Of a stretch of 64,000 nt of DNA, positions 35,470 to 45,644 are shown piece by piece. The notes beneath the pieces were generated by a model, which saw only the letters and a list, made by a program, of their open reading frames with translations, had not been told where the DNA came from and ran no database searches. The translations under genes and the position numbers were made by a program. How positions within the stretch are numbered: position 1 is the first letter of the stretch; each line of letters begins with the position of its first letter. Origin of the DNA: Sulfurimonas gotlandica GD1 (GTDB lineage: Bacteria; Campylobacterota; Campylobacteria; Campylobacterales; Sulfurimonadaceae); contig NZ_AFRZ01000001.1 of NCBI RefSeq assembly GCF_000242915.1, positions 2,170,001 through 2,234,000 of the forward strand, in the 5' to 3' direction.

Positions 35470-36519
35470 ATGGCTGATGATGCTGAAAAGACAGAAGAAC
35501 CCACCCCCAAGAAGATAGAAGATGCAAGGAAGGAAGGTAATGTCCCGAAGTCTCAGGATACTTCTGGAGTCATTACGCTCTTTGTAGCAATACTTGCAAC
35601 GCTAATGCTCTTCCCATATATGAGTAATCATATGTTACTTTTATTTAAGTACTACTTTTCTCTTATTGGCACACCGTTAGATAAATTATTCATGATAGAT
35701 ATAGCAATAGTGACAATTAAAGAGTTTCTTTTGATAATAATGCCTCTAGCGATTGCGGTTGCTATATCAGGTGTTATTGCAGCTCTTGCTCAGTTTGGTT
35801 TTTTGTTTACAACAAAGGCAATAATGCCAGATTTTAAAAAGATTGATCCCATTAAGGGAACGAAAAATCTCTTTTCAATGAAAAAACTTATTGAAAGTGT
35901 TAAGATTACATTTAAATCATTTACGACTCTTGGTATCGGTTTTGTTTTTTTCTTTTTGTATATTCTAGAACTTCCAACTGTTGCTCTATTTAGTCTTGGA
36001 GAACAATTGGTTTGGTTAAAAGACAAAGCAATAATCTTAGCTTTTGTTATGCTTCTTATCATTTTTGTTTTTGCTATGATAGATATTGTAATAGTAAGAA
36101 AGCAGTATTTTGATGGGCTTAAAATGAGTAAACAAGAGATTAAAGATGAGATGAAAAACATGGAAGGTGATCCTCTTATTAAAGGTAAGATTCGCCAGAT
36201 TCAGATGCAGGCCTCAAGAAAAAGAATGATGGCGGAAGTTCCTAATGCAGATGTAATTATTACCAATCCAACTCATTATGCCGTTGCTCTAAAATACGAA
36301 GAGTCTAAGCGTGCTCCATATGTAGTTGCAAAGGGTATGGATAATATTGCCCAACAGATTAAAAAAATAGCAAGAGAGAACAATGTACATATTGTTCAAA
36401 ACCCACCATTAGCAAGAAGTCTATATGCTGATGTTGAAATAGATAAACCGATACCAGAAGAGCTCTTTGCTGCGGTTGCTGAAGTATTGGCTTACGTTTA
36501 TAAAATGAATAAAAAATAG
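35470..36519 (+). CDS. flhB: Flagellar export-switch protein FlhB
   Basis: Controls substrate switching of the flagellar type III secretion apparatus. The 349-residue product begins with the conserved AEKTEEPTPKKIEDARKEG, has four membrane helices (about 30-210) and the autocleavage motif ADVIITNPTHYAVAL. It follows nadC by 11 bases and precedes a DHH-like gene and an M23 peptidase. Confidence 0.95.
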   Translation: MADDAEKTEEPTPKKIEDARKEGNVPKSQDTSGVITLFVAILATLMLFPYMSNHMLLLFKYYFSLIGTPLDKLFMIDIAIVTIKEFLLIIMPLAIAVAISGVIAALAQFGFLFTTKAIMPDFKKIDPIKGTKNLFSMKKLIESVKITFKSFTTLGIGFVFFFLYILELPTVALFSLGEQLVWLKDKAIILAFVMLLIIFVFAMIDIVIVRKQYFDGLKMSKQEIKDEMKNMEGDPLIKGKIRQIQMQASRKRMMAEVPNADVIITNPTHYAVALKYEESKRAPYVVAKGMDNIAQQIKKIARENNVHIVQNPPLARSLYADVEIDKPIPEELFAAVAEVLAYVYKMNKK

Positions 36520-36546
36520 TGTATAATCGTCAAACTGTGAGAGAAA

Positions 36547-37224
36547 ATGAATAATATTTTAAATGGAATTGACAACGCAAAATATGTTATGATAGTCGCT
36601 GATGCCAAGAATCTATCAAATGCTAGTGCTTTGTATACATATATACTTAGGTTGCATAAAAAAGTCTCTTTGGTTTGTGAAACTAAAAATATAGATAATA
36701 AGCTATCGTTTTTACCATGGTTTGAAAAAATAAAGTCTGTAAAAGTGTCATCAGCTGATTTTATAATTGAGCTTGACATTGGCAGTCTTGAACTTTACAG
36801 TCTATTTAAAAATAACGATATTAAGATAAACAATAAAATGGCAACAGCACTTTATGGAGGCCTTTTACAAGAGAGTGAAGGCTTCTTAAATTCGGCTGTC
36901 AATGGTACAACTTTTGCTGTAGCAAAAGAATTAATAGAGTGTGGCGCTGATTATAAAACTTCTAATAGATTTATAATGAAAAGAACCACTTTGTGCGCTA
37001 TAAGATTAAAAGCGTTAATGCTAAAAAACATGATACTTCAAAACTCTGCAAAAGCTGCTGTGTTTTGCATTTCTAAGGATGATTTAAAATCAACTGGGGC
37101 AGAACTAGAAGATTGTGATGAGTCTATGCAAGAAGCGTTAATGCTTCCTCATGTAGAATTAGCAATTCTTTTAGACATAGACAATGAGTATGAAGTTTTA
37201 AAATTAAAAGTTAAGGAAATATAG
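36547..37224 (+). CDS. DHH-phosphoesterase-like protein, catalytic motifs not evident
   Basis: A 225-residue protein. It begins NAKYVMIVADAKNLSNASALYTYILRLHKKVSLVCET, like the start of NrnA/RecJ-type DHH proteins (AKYVLIVTH with a following helix), and has MATALYGGLLQESEGFLNSAVNGTTFAVAKELIECGAD, like the conserved substrate-side motif. The D-H-H and other metal residues of active family members are not seen, so it may be inactive. A similar protein next to a cell-shape M23 peptidase occurs in Helicobacter, from memory. It ends one base before the peptidase gene. Confidence 0.55.
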   Translation: MNNILNGIDNAKYVMIVADAKNLSNASALYTYILRLHKKVSLVCETKNIDNKLSFLPWFEKIKSVKVSSADFIIELDIGSLELYSLFKNNDIKINNKMATALYGGLLQESEGFLNSAVNGTTFAVAKELIECGADYKTSNRFIMKRTTLCAIRLKALMLKNMILQNSAKAAVFCISKDDLKSTGAELEDCDESMQEALMLPHVELAILLDIDNEYEVLKLKVKEI

Positions 37225-37225
37225 T

Positions 37226-38593
37226 TTGAGAAGAAGAAACGGTAAGTCTTCGCTAGGTGTTAAGTTAATATTCGCTTTAGTAATAGCAGGTGCTGTGTAT
37301 GTATATAGTTCTGCAATGTTTGAAAGAGAAGTTCCAAATATAAACCTACATTCTAATGGATATTGGAATTTAAAAAAGCCACTTAAAATAGATATAGATG
37401 ATAGTAGCGGTGTTAAATCATATAGTGTGATTTTAAAAAGCAAAGATGATGAAAATACTCTACATTATGAGCAATTCATAACACCAAAAGGTTCAATAAG
37501 TATAGAAGTTGAACCGCCAAGAAGTGCATACGCTATGAAAGACAAAAGTATTAAAATAATTGTTCAGGCTACAGATGCAAGCAAGTGGAACTTTTTAAAG
37601 GGCAATACATCAATCAAAGAGTTTGAACTTAAAATTGATAAAAATAGACCAGAGTTATCAATAATCAGTAATTCATATAAGATTAAACAAGGTGGTGCAG
37701 CACTAGTTATTTTTAAAGTTAGTGATGATAATTTAAAAGAGTTTTATATCCAAACAAATTACGATAAAAAGTTTAAAGCACAACCTTTTTACAAAGAAGG
37801 ATACTATATCTCTTTATTAGCGTGGCCAGTGGTACACCAGAATTTTAAAGCTACTATCATTGCGAATGATTTTGCGGATAACAGTTCAAAGGTTTATATT
37901 CCGCTGTACATTAAAACAAAGAAATATAGAATATCAAATATAAAGTTAAATGATTCATTTTTAAAAGGAAAAATCGCCCAACTTGCTGAAGAGTTTGCCG
38001 AGACTCAAGGAGTTGAAGATTCTATAGAGCAGTTTAAGATTATAAACGAAGATGTGAGAGCTAAAAATGAGAAGTTGATTCATGAAATAACTTCTAAAGT
38101 ATCCGATGAAATGATAAACGATTTTAAGATTAACAAGATGTATCCACTTAAAAATGCACAAGTCGTTGCTTCATTTGGAGATCATAGAAAATACTCTTAC
38201 GAGGGTAATAATATTAGTGAATCATATCACTTAGGACTTGATTTGGCAAGTAACGCTCAAGCTCAGATTAAACCACAAAATAGCGGTAAAGTTGTATATT
38301 CTGATTATAATGGTTTATATGGAAATATGCCTATTATTCATCATGGACTTGGACTTTACACACTTTATGGACACTGTTCAAGTGTAAATGTAAACAGTGG
38401 TGATTTTGCAAATATTAAAGAGAATATAGCAAATACTGGTAAAAGTGGCTATGCTATGGGAGATCACTTGCACTTTGGTGTTTTAATCCAAGGAGTTGAA
38501 GTTCGCCCTGCAGAGTGGATGGATCAAGAGTGGATGAAGTTAAATATAAGTGATGTTATTAAAAATGCTAAAGAAATTATAGATAGAAGCTAA
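37226..38593 (+). CDS. M23 peptidase, peptidoglycan endopeptidase of the Csd/Pgp type
   Basis: A 455-residue murein hydrolase. One N-terminal anchor (about 12-28) is followed by an extended beta-rich region (about 40-230) with Ig-like stretches, then the LytM domain (about 310-430). Zinc motifs are present: YHLGLDLAS (H, D), MPIIHHGLG and GDHLHFGVLIQG. In Helicobacter and Campylobacter such enzymes set helical cell shape (Csd1-3, Pgp2/3). It lies upstream of lpxC, as in C. jejuni. The start is TTG or GTG-like near 37226, in the gap of 1 base after the previous gene. Confidence 0.85.
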   Translation: MRRRNGKSSLGVKLIFALVIAGAVYVYSSAMFEREVPNINLHSNGYWNLKKPLKIDIDDSSGVKSYSVILKSKDDENTLHYEQFITPKGSISIEVEPPRSAYAMKDKSIKIIVQATDASKWNFLKGNTSIKEFELKIDKNRPELSIISNSYKIKQGGAALVIFKVSDDNLKEFYIQTNYDKKFKAQPFYKEGYYISLLAWPVVHQNFKATIIANDFADNSSKVYIPLYIKTKKYRISNIKLNDSFLKGKIAQLAEEFAETQGVEDSIEQFKIINEDVRAKNEKLIHEITSKVSDEMINDFKINKMYPLKNAQVVASFGDHRKYSYEGNNISESYHLGLDLASNAQAQIKPQNSGKVVYSDYNGLYGNMPIIHHGLGLYTLYGHCSSVNVNSGDFANIKENIANTGKSGYAMGDHLHFGVLIQGVEVRPAEWMDQEWMKLNISDVIKNAKEIIDRS

Positions 38594-38606
38594 AAGGAAA
38601 TAAATA

Positions 38607-38690
38607 ATGAAATTATTCTCGCCGATAGGCGTAGCTTTAGTGAGGGGAATTTTTCAAAGAATTCACTTCTTTGTTGAAGGAGACAAATAG
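38607..38690 (+). repeat. Dispersed element copy 2, with a 27-codon reading frame before lpxC
   Basis: It begins ATGAAATTATT and has AGGCGTAGCTTTAGTG like the copy at 31739-31822. The frame reads MKLFSPIGVALV and on to TAG, again 27 codons. AAAGGAAAT lies before the ATG. Its last codons contain the ribosome site of lpxC (GAAGGAG), and the stop is one base before the lpxC ATG. CGCC-GATA-GGCG forms a small hairpin. It could be a leader peptide for lpxC or a non-coding element. Confidence 0.5.
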
Positions 38691-38691
38691 A

Positions 38692-39576
38692 ATGTATCAA
38701 ACTACTATAAAAAAAGCTGTTGAGTTAGTTGGAATTGGATTGCACAAGGGAACGCCCGTTCGCCTAAGACTTGAACCGTTAGAGTCAAATAGTGGAATAG
38801 TTTTTTACAGAAGTGACGTAGATGTCGCAATCGCACTAACACCAGAAAATGTAGTTGATACTAAAATGGCGACTGTTATAGGAAAAGATGGCATAGTGAT
38901 TTCTACCATAGAGCACATGTTATCCGCAGTTTATGCTTATGGACTTGATAACTTAAAAGTTATAGTAGATGCAGACGAAATTCCTGTTATGGATGGCAGT
39001 AGTGCAAGTTTTTGTATGCTATTAGATGAAGCTGGTATAAAAGAGTTAGATAAACCTAAAAGAATAATGCGTATAAAAAAAGAGATTATTGTTCAAGAAG
39101 GAGAGAAGTATGTAAAACTATCTCCGTCTCCAGATTTGAAATATGATTTTACAATCAAGTTCGCGCATCCAGTTATTAATAAACAAGAGTATGTACTAGA
39201 GTTTACAAAAGAGAGTTATAAAAATGAGATAGCTAGAGCTAGAACATTTGGCTTTTTACATGAAGTACAGTATCTGCGTTCAAAAGGTTTAGCTCTTGGT
39301 GGAACATTAGAAAATGCTATTGTTCTAGATGATAAAAAGATATTAAATCCTGAAGGCTTAAGATTTCCAGATGAGTTTGTAAGACATAAAATCCTAGATG
39401 CTATAGGAGACATGTCTCTAATTGGTATGAACTTTATAGGTAATTATGAAGCAATGGCTGGGAGTCACGATTTAAATCATAAGTTAACAGTAGAGCTTTT
39501 AAAGAATCCTGAAAACTATGAAATAATTGAGCTAGTTGGAGAAAAAACTGCGGAATTAGAAAAAGCATATGCCTAA
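38692..39576 (+). CDS. lpxC: UDP-3-O-acyl-N-acetylglucosamine deacetylase
   Basis: Zinc enzyme for the committed step of lipid A synthesis. The 294-residue product has TTIKKAVELVGIGLHKG, the zinc His in STIEHMLSAVYAYGLDN, MDGSSASFC, and HKILDAIGDM with the other zinc ligands, then AGSHDLNHKL. The ATG at 38692 is chosen because GAAGGAG precedes it and MYQTTIKK matches the family start. It overlaps tsaB by 8 bases. Confidence 0.95.
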   Translation: MYQTTIKKAVELVGIGLHKGTPVRLRLEPLESNSGIVFYRSDVDVAIALTPENVVDTKMATVIGKDGIVISTIEHMLSAVYAYGLDNLKVIVDADEIPVMDGSSASFCMLLDEAGIKELDKPKRIMRIKKEIIVQEGEKYVKLSPSPDLKYDFTIKFAHPVINKQEYVLEFTKESYKNEIARARTFGFLHEVQYLRSKGLALGGTLENAIVLDDKKILNPEGLRFPDEFVRHKILDAIGDMSLIGMNFIGNYEAMAGSHDLNHKLTVELLKNPENYEIIELVGEKTAELEKAYA

Positions 39577-40030
39577 AGTTGTAGATGTTGTTTTAGTTGC
39601 TTTATCTTCCCCGATTCTAATTGGAATATATGAAGATAAGAAATTAATAGATACTATTAAGAGCGAAGATAAAAGTTCAGAAGTTTTACCAAAAATATAT
39701 GATGATATTTTGAAAAAGTATGAAGTAAAAAATCTTTTTTATGCAAACGGACCAGGAAGCTTTATGGCCATAAAAGTTGCATATATTTTTCTAAAATCAC
39801 TTAGCGTTTTAAAAAAAATACCTCTTTTTGCAACAGATGCATTTTATTTTAATGAAAATCAACCTATAAAAGCGATTGGAAAGCTATATTTTGTTAAAAT
39901 TTCATCAGAAATAAAAACTCAAAAATTAGAAACAGCACCAAGTATGGAATTTAAACTTCAAGATGTGCTAGATTATAGTGAGTTTAGTACGACGGCGACG
40001 CCTTTTTATGGCATCGGAGCTGTTGGATAG
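39569..40030 (+). CDS. tsaB: TsaB-like protein, tRNA threonylcarbamoyladenosine synthesis
   Basis: A 153-residue partner of TsaD in making t6A on tRNA. It has an ASKHA-like start (DVVLVALSSPILIGIYEDKKLI) and the conserved GPGSFMAIKVAYIFLKSL. It is clearly shorter than E. coli TsaB (about 230 residues), lacking the C-terminal domain. It lies between lpxC and thrB, as in Campylobacter. Confidence 0.78.
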   Translation: MPKVVDVVLVALSSPILIGIYEDKKLIDTIKSEDKSSEVLPKIYDDILKKYEVKNLFYANGPGSFMAIKVAYIFLKSLSVLKKIPLFATDAFYFNENQPIKAIGKLYFVKISSEIKTQKLETAPSMEFKLQDVLDYSEFSTTATPFYGIGAVG

Positions 40031-40038
40031 GAAAATAA

Positions 40039-40920
40039 TTGACAATAAGTGTACCAGCAACAAGTGCGAACCTAGGGCCAGGATTTGATTCTTTAGGTCT
40101 AGCAGTAGATTTACGTAATGAAGTAGAATTTCATCCATCAAAGTTTTTTAGTGTAAGTATTAAAGGTGAGGGTGAAAATAACCCAAGACTTAAAGGTAAT
40201 AATCTTTTTGTTAGCATCTTTAATGATCACTATAATAGATTAACTCAGAAAAAACAAAATTTCAAATTTACTTTTTATAATCAGATTCCAATGTCTAGAG
40301 GACTTGGAAGCTCATCTGCAGTGATTGTTAGTGCAATAGCAAGTGCACATGAAGCAGCTGGAATCAGAGTTTCAAAAAGAAGAATTTTAAATCATGCACT
40401 TTTTTATGAGTCGCATCCAGATAATATCACACCTGCTGTTATGGGTGGATTTAATGCTGCGACAGTTGAAAAAAATAAGGTATTTTCACAAAGAAAGCAT
40501 CTTCCAACATATTTAAAGGCAATTGTTACCATACCAAATAAACCAATTAATACATTAAAAGCTAGAACACTTTTACCAAAATCTTATTCTAAAGAAAATG
40601 CAATATATAATTTATCTCATACTGCTTTAACAGTTGGCGCATTTTTTAATGAAGATTGGGAAATGTTAAAGCTTGCAGCTCAAGACAGATTTCATCAAAA
40701 AGCTAGAATGAAAGTTCTTCCGGAACTTTTTTCTGTACAAAAGCTTGCATATGAAAGTGGCGCACTTATGAGCACACTATCAGGTAGTGGTTCAACATTT
40801 TTTTCAATGGCATATGATGAAGATTCAGCTATGATTGCAAACAAATTAAAGCAGAAATTTCCAGACTTTATTGTGAAAACTTTGGATTTTGATAACAATG
40901 GATTGGTAATAGAGAGATAA
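40039..40920 (+). CDS. thrB: Homoserine kinase
   Basis: Phosphorylates homoserine in threonine synthesis. The 293-residue product has [21 protein letters not shown], the GHMP motif [31 protein letters not shown] and [16 protein letters not shown]. The start is TTG at 40039 with AGGAAA upstream; there is no nearby ATG in frame. An inverted repeat with 8-base arms spans the stop codon. Confidence 0.93.
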   Translation: MTISVPATSANLGPGFDSLGLAVDLRNEVEFHPSKFFSVSIKGEGENNPRLKGNNLFVSIFNDHYNRLTQKKQNFKFTFYNQIPMSRGLGSSSAVIVSAIASAHEAAGIRVSKRRILNHALFYESHPDNITPAVMGGFNAATVEKNKVFSQRKHLPTYLKAIVTIPNKPINTLKARTLLPKSYSKENAIYNLSHTALTVGAFFNEDWEMLKLAAQDRFHQKARMKVLPELFSVQKLAYESGALMSTLSGSGSTFFSMAYDEDSAMIANKLKQKFPDFIVKTLDFDNNGLVIER

Positions 40921-40951
40921 TCTCTATTAAATAAAGTAAGATTTAGATATA

Positions 40952-41215
40952 ATGGCGAAAAAATTAAATCAACCTATTCGAATGTGCGTCTCTTGTAGAG
41001 AAAGAGACACTCAAGATAATCTGCTGAGGCTTCAATGTATTGACGGTTCAATAGAAATATTTAAAGATATTGGAAGAAGTTTTTATTTATGCGAAAATTG
41101 TATCTTTGAAGAAAAAAAAGTTTTAAAAGCACTGATGCGCCAATGCAAAAGTGGAGACAAAGATAAATTTACGAACAAACTAAAGGAGATCATCGCTGAT
41201 GATAGAAAAAGTTAG
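40952..41215 (+). CDS. YlxR/RNA-binding protein of the infB operon (DUF448)
   Basis: An 87-residue small nucleic-acid-binding protein. [20 protein letters not shown] and [10 protein letters not shown] match the DUF448 family, which has the GRGAYVC-type motif. It comes before infB in many bacteria and overlaps it by 17 bases here. The exact role is unclear. Confidence 0.88.
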   Translation: MAKKLNQPIRMCVSCRERDTQDNLLRLQCIDGSIEIFKDIGRSFYLCENCIFEEKKVLKALMRQCKSGDKDKFTNKLKEIIADDRKS

Positions 41216-43838
41216 AGTACACGAAATTGCAAAAGAACTGGGTATAGCTTCTAAAGATGTTTTAGAAAAAGCAAAAAAAATGGGTCTTGAAGTAAAATCG
41301 GCACAAAGCGTAGTTACTATGGAGCAAGCAGAAGGGCTAGCAAACTTCATTATGAACGGTGAAGTGGCCGCTGAACCAGTAAAACCTGTAATAATAAAAG
41401 CACCTACTAAAGCAAAAAGTGATACTCCAAAACAAGAAGAAACTCCTGAAGTAGACGAAAAGGTTGTTCAGATAAAAGCTTCTAAAGAAGTTGAAGTGAT
41501 TTCTGAGAAAGAAGTTACTAAAGAAGAAACTCCAGAAGAAGAAGTTGCTAAAGAAGAGCCTAAAGCTAAAGCAGAAGTAAAAGAAGAGTCTAAAGCTGAA
41601 ATAAAAGAGAATAAGACAGGTTCTATTAAAGTTGTTGAACCAGTTATAACTCGTCAGATTAAAAGAACTGGACTTAAGATTGTTAAAAAGAAAAAACCAA
41701 AAGTAGAAGAGACTTATGAAGCACCAAAAAAACAGGTGTCCTCAGTCTCTTCTTATGGTAAGGTAAGTGCTGAAGTTTTAGAAGAGTTGGCTCAAAAGAA
41801 AAGATCTAAACAGAGTAGTGCTACTGCTAAAAAGCAAGAGCAAGGTAAGCGTATTGAAATATTTGGCGGATCAATGGTTGAAGTATCTATGGATATGGAT
41901 GATCAAGTAGTTCTTCTTGATCTTAACTCTACAGAGAGAGCTCCACTTCCAGTTGAAGAGGCAAGAAAGCCAAGAGCCCCAAAACCTGCTGGTAGAAATG
42001 CTAATAAAAAACAAGCACCTCGTGGTAGAAAAGTTTCTCGTGATAAGAGGAAAAAATATGCAAAATCTACTCAAGAAGATGAAATTATTACTCATGTAGA
42101 AATTCCTGAAGATATTCGTGTTTATGAGTTTGCTGAAGCTCTTAATCGTCCAATCTCTGATATTATAAAAGTTCTTTTTGACCTTGGTATGATGATGACT
42201 AAAAATGATTTTCTTGGAAATGATGAGATAGAAATTTTATCAGAAGAGTTTGATGTTGAAGTAACTATTATTGATCCTAAAGATGAATTTACTCATAATG
42301 AGGAAGATATAGAGGAAGATCCAGATGCGACTGAGAGAGCTCCTGTTATTACAATTATGGGGCATGTTGATCATGGTAAAACTTCACTACTTGATGCTAT
42401 TCGTGAAGCAAAAGTAACTGATGGTGAAGCAGGTGGTATTACTCAGCATATTGGTGCTTATACGATTGAGCAAAATGGTAAAGCAATTACGTTTATAGAT
42501 ACTCCTGGTCACGCTGCATTTTCGCACATGCGTCAACGTGGTACAGCGATAACAGATATAATTGTAATAGTTGTAGCTGCTGATGACGGTGTTAAGCCTC
42601 AGACTCTTGAAGTTATTAAACTTGCAAAAGAGTCTGGCGTTCCAGTTATTGTTGCACTAAATAAAATGGATAAAGAGACTGCACAGCCAGATATGGTTAA
42701 AGGTCAAATGGCAGAGCATGGTATGAATCCAGTTGATTGGGGTGGAGATATAGAATTTATTCCTGTTTCTGCAAAATCAGGTATGGGTATTGATGATTTA
42801 CTTGAAAATATTCTTATTACTGCGGATGTTCTTGAGCTTAAGGCAAATGAAAATGCATTGGCTAAAGCTGTTGTTGTTGAATCTTCACTAGAAAAAGGTC
42901 GTGGCCCAGTTGCAACTGTTATCGTTCAAAACGGTACTCTTAAAGTTGGAGATTACGTTGTTTGTGGTGCTTCTTATGGTCGTATTAAAGCCTTAGTAAA
43001 TGAGCATGGTAAACAGATAAAATTTCTTCTTCCAAGTCACACTGCCGTTGTAGCTGGTCTAAATGAAGTTCCTGCATCTGGTGAAATTATGATGACTATG
43101 AGTAGTGATAAAGAAGCTAAAGAGTACGCTCTAAAACGTCACGAGTATGACAGACATAAAGAGCTTTCACATAGTACTAAATCAACGTTAGAAGATATGA
43201 CTTCTATGATTGCAGAGGGTAAACTTAAATCTCTTAAAGTAGTACTTAAAACTGATGTTCATGGTTCTCTTGAAGCAATTAGAACTTCACTTAATGAACT
43301 TAGAAATGATGAAGTTAAAATCAATGTTATCTCTGCAGGTGTAGGTGGAATAACTGAAAATGATGTTGAGTTAGTTTCTAATAGTGAAAACTGTGTACTT
43401 CTAGGTTTCAATGTTCGTCCTACTGGTAGCGTAAAAGCACTTGCTAAGCAAAGAAATGTTGATATTAGAACTTACTCTATAATTTATAAACTACTTGATG
43501 ACATTACTGGTATGTTAACTGGTATGATGGCACCGAAATTCACTGAAGAAAATACTGGTCAAGCAGAAGTTAGAGAAGTATTTAAAATACCTAAGGGTAT
43601 GGTTGCTGGTTGTGTTGTTGTTGATGGAAAACTTATTCGTGGTGGAATGGTTCGTGTTATCCGTGATGGCGTTGTTACATATGAGGGTGAACTTACTTCA
43701 CTTAAACGTTTCAAAGACGATGTTGATGAAATCGGTAACGGTTATGAATGTGGTGTTGTTATTAAAGGTTATGACGATGTTGTACCTGGTGATATTCTTG
43801 AAACATTCAAAAAAGTTGAGCAAAAAGTTTCTCTGTGA
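41199..43838 (+). CDS. infB: Translation initiation factor IF-2
   Basis: GTPase that brings initiator tRNA to the ribosome. The 879-residue product has an IF2-N domain at the start ([22 protein letters not shown]), a long Lys/Glu-rich linker (about 65-290), a second IF2-N domain (about 300-350) and the G domain with [23 protein letters not shown] and NKMD, then domains II to IV. It starts inside ylxR and ends in a 4-base overlap with rbfA. Confidence 0.96.
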   Translation: MIEKVRVHEIAKELGIASKDVLEKAKKMGLEVKSAQSVVTMEQAEGLANFIMNGEVAAEPVKPVIIKAPTKAKSDTPKQEETPEVDEKVVQIKASKEVEVISEKEVTKEETPEEEVAKEEPKAKAEVKEESKAEIKENKTGSIKVVEPVITRQIKRTGLKIVKKKKPKVEETYEAPKKQVSSVSSYGKVSAEVLEELAQKKRSKQSSATAKKQEQGKRIEIFGGSMVEVSMDMDDQVVLLDLNSTERAPLPVEEARKPRAPKPAGRNANKKQAPRGRKVSRDKRKKYAKSTQEDEIITHVEIPEDIRVYEFAEALNRPISDIIKVLFDLGMMMTKNDFLGNDEIEILSEEFDVEVTIIDPKDEFTHNEEDIEEDPDATERAPVITIMGHVDHGKTSLLDAIREAKVTDGEAGGITQHIGAYTIEQNGKAITFIDTPGHAAFSHMRQRGTAITDIIVIVVAADDGVKPQTLEVIKLAKESGVPVIVALNKMDKETAQPDMVKGQMAEHGMNPVDWGGDIEFIPVSAKSGMGIDDLLENILITADVLELKANENALAKAVVVESSLEKGRGPVATVIVQNGTLKVGDYVVCGASYGRIKALVNEHGKQIKFLLPSHTAVVAGLNEVPASGEIMMTMSSDKEAKEYALKRHEYDRHKELSHSTKSTLEDMTSMIAEGKLKSLKVVLKTDVHGSLEAIRTSLNELRNDEVKINVISAGVGGITENDVELVSNSENCVLLGFNVRPTGSVKALAKQRNVDIRTYSIIYKLLDDITGMLTGMMAPKFTEENTGQAEVREVFKIPKGMVAGCVVVDGKLIRGGMVRVIRDGVVTYEGELTSLKRFKDDVDEIGNGYECGVVIKGYDDVVPGDILETFKKVEQKVSL

Positions 43839-44200
43839 ATGAAGCAGAAATAAAGATCAAGAGAACAGAGTCACTTCTCTTGGAATTGATTCCAGAAGCA
43901 TTAGGTCAGTTAAATGACAATAGACTTCATGAATTAGATATTGTTGAAGTTAAATGTTCTCGCGGTAGAAGTGATGCAAAGGTTTATATAAACCCGCACA
44001 ATTATTCTGAAGCAGATAAAAACACTTATCTTAGACAGCTTAGAAAAGCTTCTCCTATTGTAGAAAATTTTTGTCTCAAAGATCAAGGTTGGTATCGTTG
44101 TCCAAAATTAACTTTTGAGTTTGATACACAACTGAAAAAATCACAAAATATAGAAGACCTGTTTAAAAAGATTGCAAAGGATACTAACGATGAGTCTTGA
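43835..44200 (+). CDS. rbfA: Ribosome-binding factor A
   Basis: Helps mature the 16S rRNA 5' end. The 121-residue product has the KH-like order [40 protein letters not shown] and the PKLTFEFD strand near the end. The start is GTG in the GTGA overlap with the infB stop, so translation is coupled. It overlaps rimP by 11 bases. Confidence 0.9.
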   Translation: MNEAEIKIKRTESLLLELIPEALGQLNDNRLHELDIVEVKCSRGRSDAKVYINPHNYSEADKNTYLRQLRKASPIVENFCLKDQGWYRCPKLTFEFDTQLKKSQNIEDLFKKIAKDTNDES

Positions 44201-44639
44201 GAGTGATATAAATTCACTGGTAAAATCAGTTGATTTAGAGCTGTATGATGCTACTGTAGTAAGTGAAAATGATGAAACTATTTACCGTATAAGTGTGATT
44301 TCTAAAGAGATAGTTGATGGAAAACGTTCTGGTATTAGTTTAGACGCCTGTGTCAATTTAACTCATCTTATTTCTCCTTTACTAGACGTTACTCCTCCAG
44401 TTTCAGGTGATTATAGACTTGAAGTTGGCAGTCCTGGTATAGAGAGAAAGCTTTCTTCTTTAAAGCATTTTTTATTGTCAATAGGGGAAAATATTTCTCT
44501 TCTTTTAACAAATAAAGAGAAATACAAAGGTAAACTTGTAAAAGTTAAAGATTCAAAAATTTTCTTGAATGTCGGTGACGAAAAAGTTGAAATTGATTTT
44601 TATGAAATTTTAAAAGCTAAAACATATTTTGAATGGTAA
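44190..44639 (+). CDS. rimP: Ribosome maturation factor RimP
   Basis: Needed for 30S assembly. The 149-residue product has LELYDATVVSENDETIYRISV, the conserved VNLTHLISPLLDVTPPVSGDYRLEVGSPGIERKL and KVEIDF in a C-terminal barrel. The start at 44190 follows AAGGA and lies inside rbfA; the frame is open 18 bases further back but without a ribosome site. It overlaps ribD by 7 bases. Confidence 0.93.
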   Translation: MSLESDINSLVKSVDLELYDATVVSENDETIYRISVISKEIVDGKRSGISLDACVNLTHLISPLLDVTPPVSGDYRLEVGSPGIERKLSSLKHFLLSIGENISLLLTNKEKYKGKLVKVKDSKIFLNVGDEKVEIDFYEILKAKTYFEW

Positions 44640-45643
44640 TAGATAGTAGCTTTTTTATAAATCTAGCCTTGAAAGAGGCTTGGAAATATCAAGGTTTAAC
44701 TTATCCAAATCCTGCAGTTGGATGCACAATTGTGAGTCCTAAAAATGAACTTTTATCAGTAGAAGCACACAAAAAATCAGGACTCCCACACGCTGAAGTC
44801 ATGGCACTTCGAACTGCATACTTTAAATTAACAAATGACTCCAAAATACTAGAACTTACATCTTCAAGTGAAATTCATACATTTTTATTAAATAATCATA
44901 ATAATTGCTTTAGAGATATTTCTTTATATACGACATTAGAACCATGCTCTCACATTGGCAAGACTCCGTCTTGTGCATCACTAATATCCGCACTTGGTAT
45001 TAAAAAAGTTTTTGTAGGTTTTAATGATATTAATGAAGAAGCATCTGGTGGAACAGAGATTTTGAAAAAAAGTGGAGTTGATGTTCAAAGCTCTATATTA
45101 GAGAAAAAAGCTTATGACCTAATTGCACCATTTAATAAATGGAAAGAAGATAAGTTTGTCTTTTTTAAGTGGGCACAGAGATTAAATGGTAGTACAGATG
45201 CTGGAACAATAAGTTCTATAGAATCAAGAATTAATGTTCATAAAATGCGAAATGTGTGTGACCTGCTTGTAATAGGTGGAAATACAGTTAGAGAAGATAG
45301 ACCAACTCTGGATGCTAGACTTGTTCATGGAAAAGCCCCAGATGTGTTAATAATATCAAGAAAAAAAGAGTTTGACAAATCTATAGCATTATTTGGTGTT
45401 GAAGGCAGAGAAGTTTTTATAGAAGATAACTTCTCACTCTTAAATAACTATAAAAACATTATGATAGAAGGTAGCTCGAACATGTTCGAGCTAACGAAAG
45501 ATATTGTAGATTATTATCTTTGCTACTTAGCTCCAACAATTGGTGGGAAGAGTGGATTTGAAAAAGTAGAAGAAAAATTCGAGATTTTAAATATAGACCA
45601 AGAAGACCAAGATATAATAATGTGGATGAAAAGGGAAAAATAA
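44633..45643 (+). CDS. ribD: Riboflavin biosynthesis protein RibD (deaminase and reductase)
   Basis: Catalyses deamination and reduction of the pyrimidine intermediate in riboflavin synthesis. The 336-residue product has the zinc motifs HAEVMAL and LEPCSHIGKTPSC in the deaminase half, and KMRNVCDLLVIGGNTVREDRPTLDARL in the reductase half. The reductase part reads MIEGSSN where most have EGG. A perfect 22-base palindrome lies in this region (45472-45493). The inserted stretch at about 76-100 (TNDSKILELTSSSEIHTFLLNNHNN) is longer than usual. Confidence 0.93.
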   Translation: MVIDSSFFINLALKEAWKYQGLTYPNPAVGCTIVSPKNELLSVEAHKKSGLPHAEVMALRTAYFKLTNDSKILELTSSSEIHTFLLNNHNNCFRDISLYTTLEPCSHIGKTPSCASLISALGIKKVFVGFNDINEEASGGTEILKKSGVDVQSSILEKKAYDLIAPFNKWKEDKFVFFKWAQRLNGSTDAGTISSIESRINVHKMRNVCDLLVIGGNTVREDRPTLDARLVHGKAPDVLIISRKKEFDKSIALFGVEGREVFIEDNFSLLNNYKNIMIEGSSNMFELTKDIVDYYLCYLAPTIGGKSGFEKVEEKFEILNIDQEDQDIIMWMKREK

Positions 45644-45644
45644 T

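Noticed and set aside
40908-40928. Inverted repeat AATAGAGA/TCTCTATT across the thrB stop as a terminator
   Set aside because: The stem is AT-rich and short, no T-run follows, and downstream genes appear to be in the same operon.
41550-42100. Overlapping plus-strand frames within infB (41917-42099 and 43603-43842)
   Set aside because: Out-of-frame readings of the Lys/Glu-rich linker and of domain IV; low complexity and no ribosome site.
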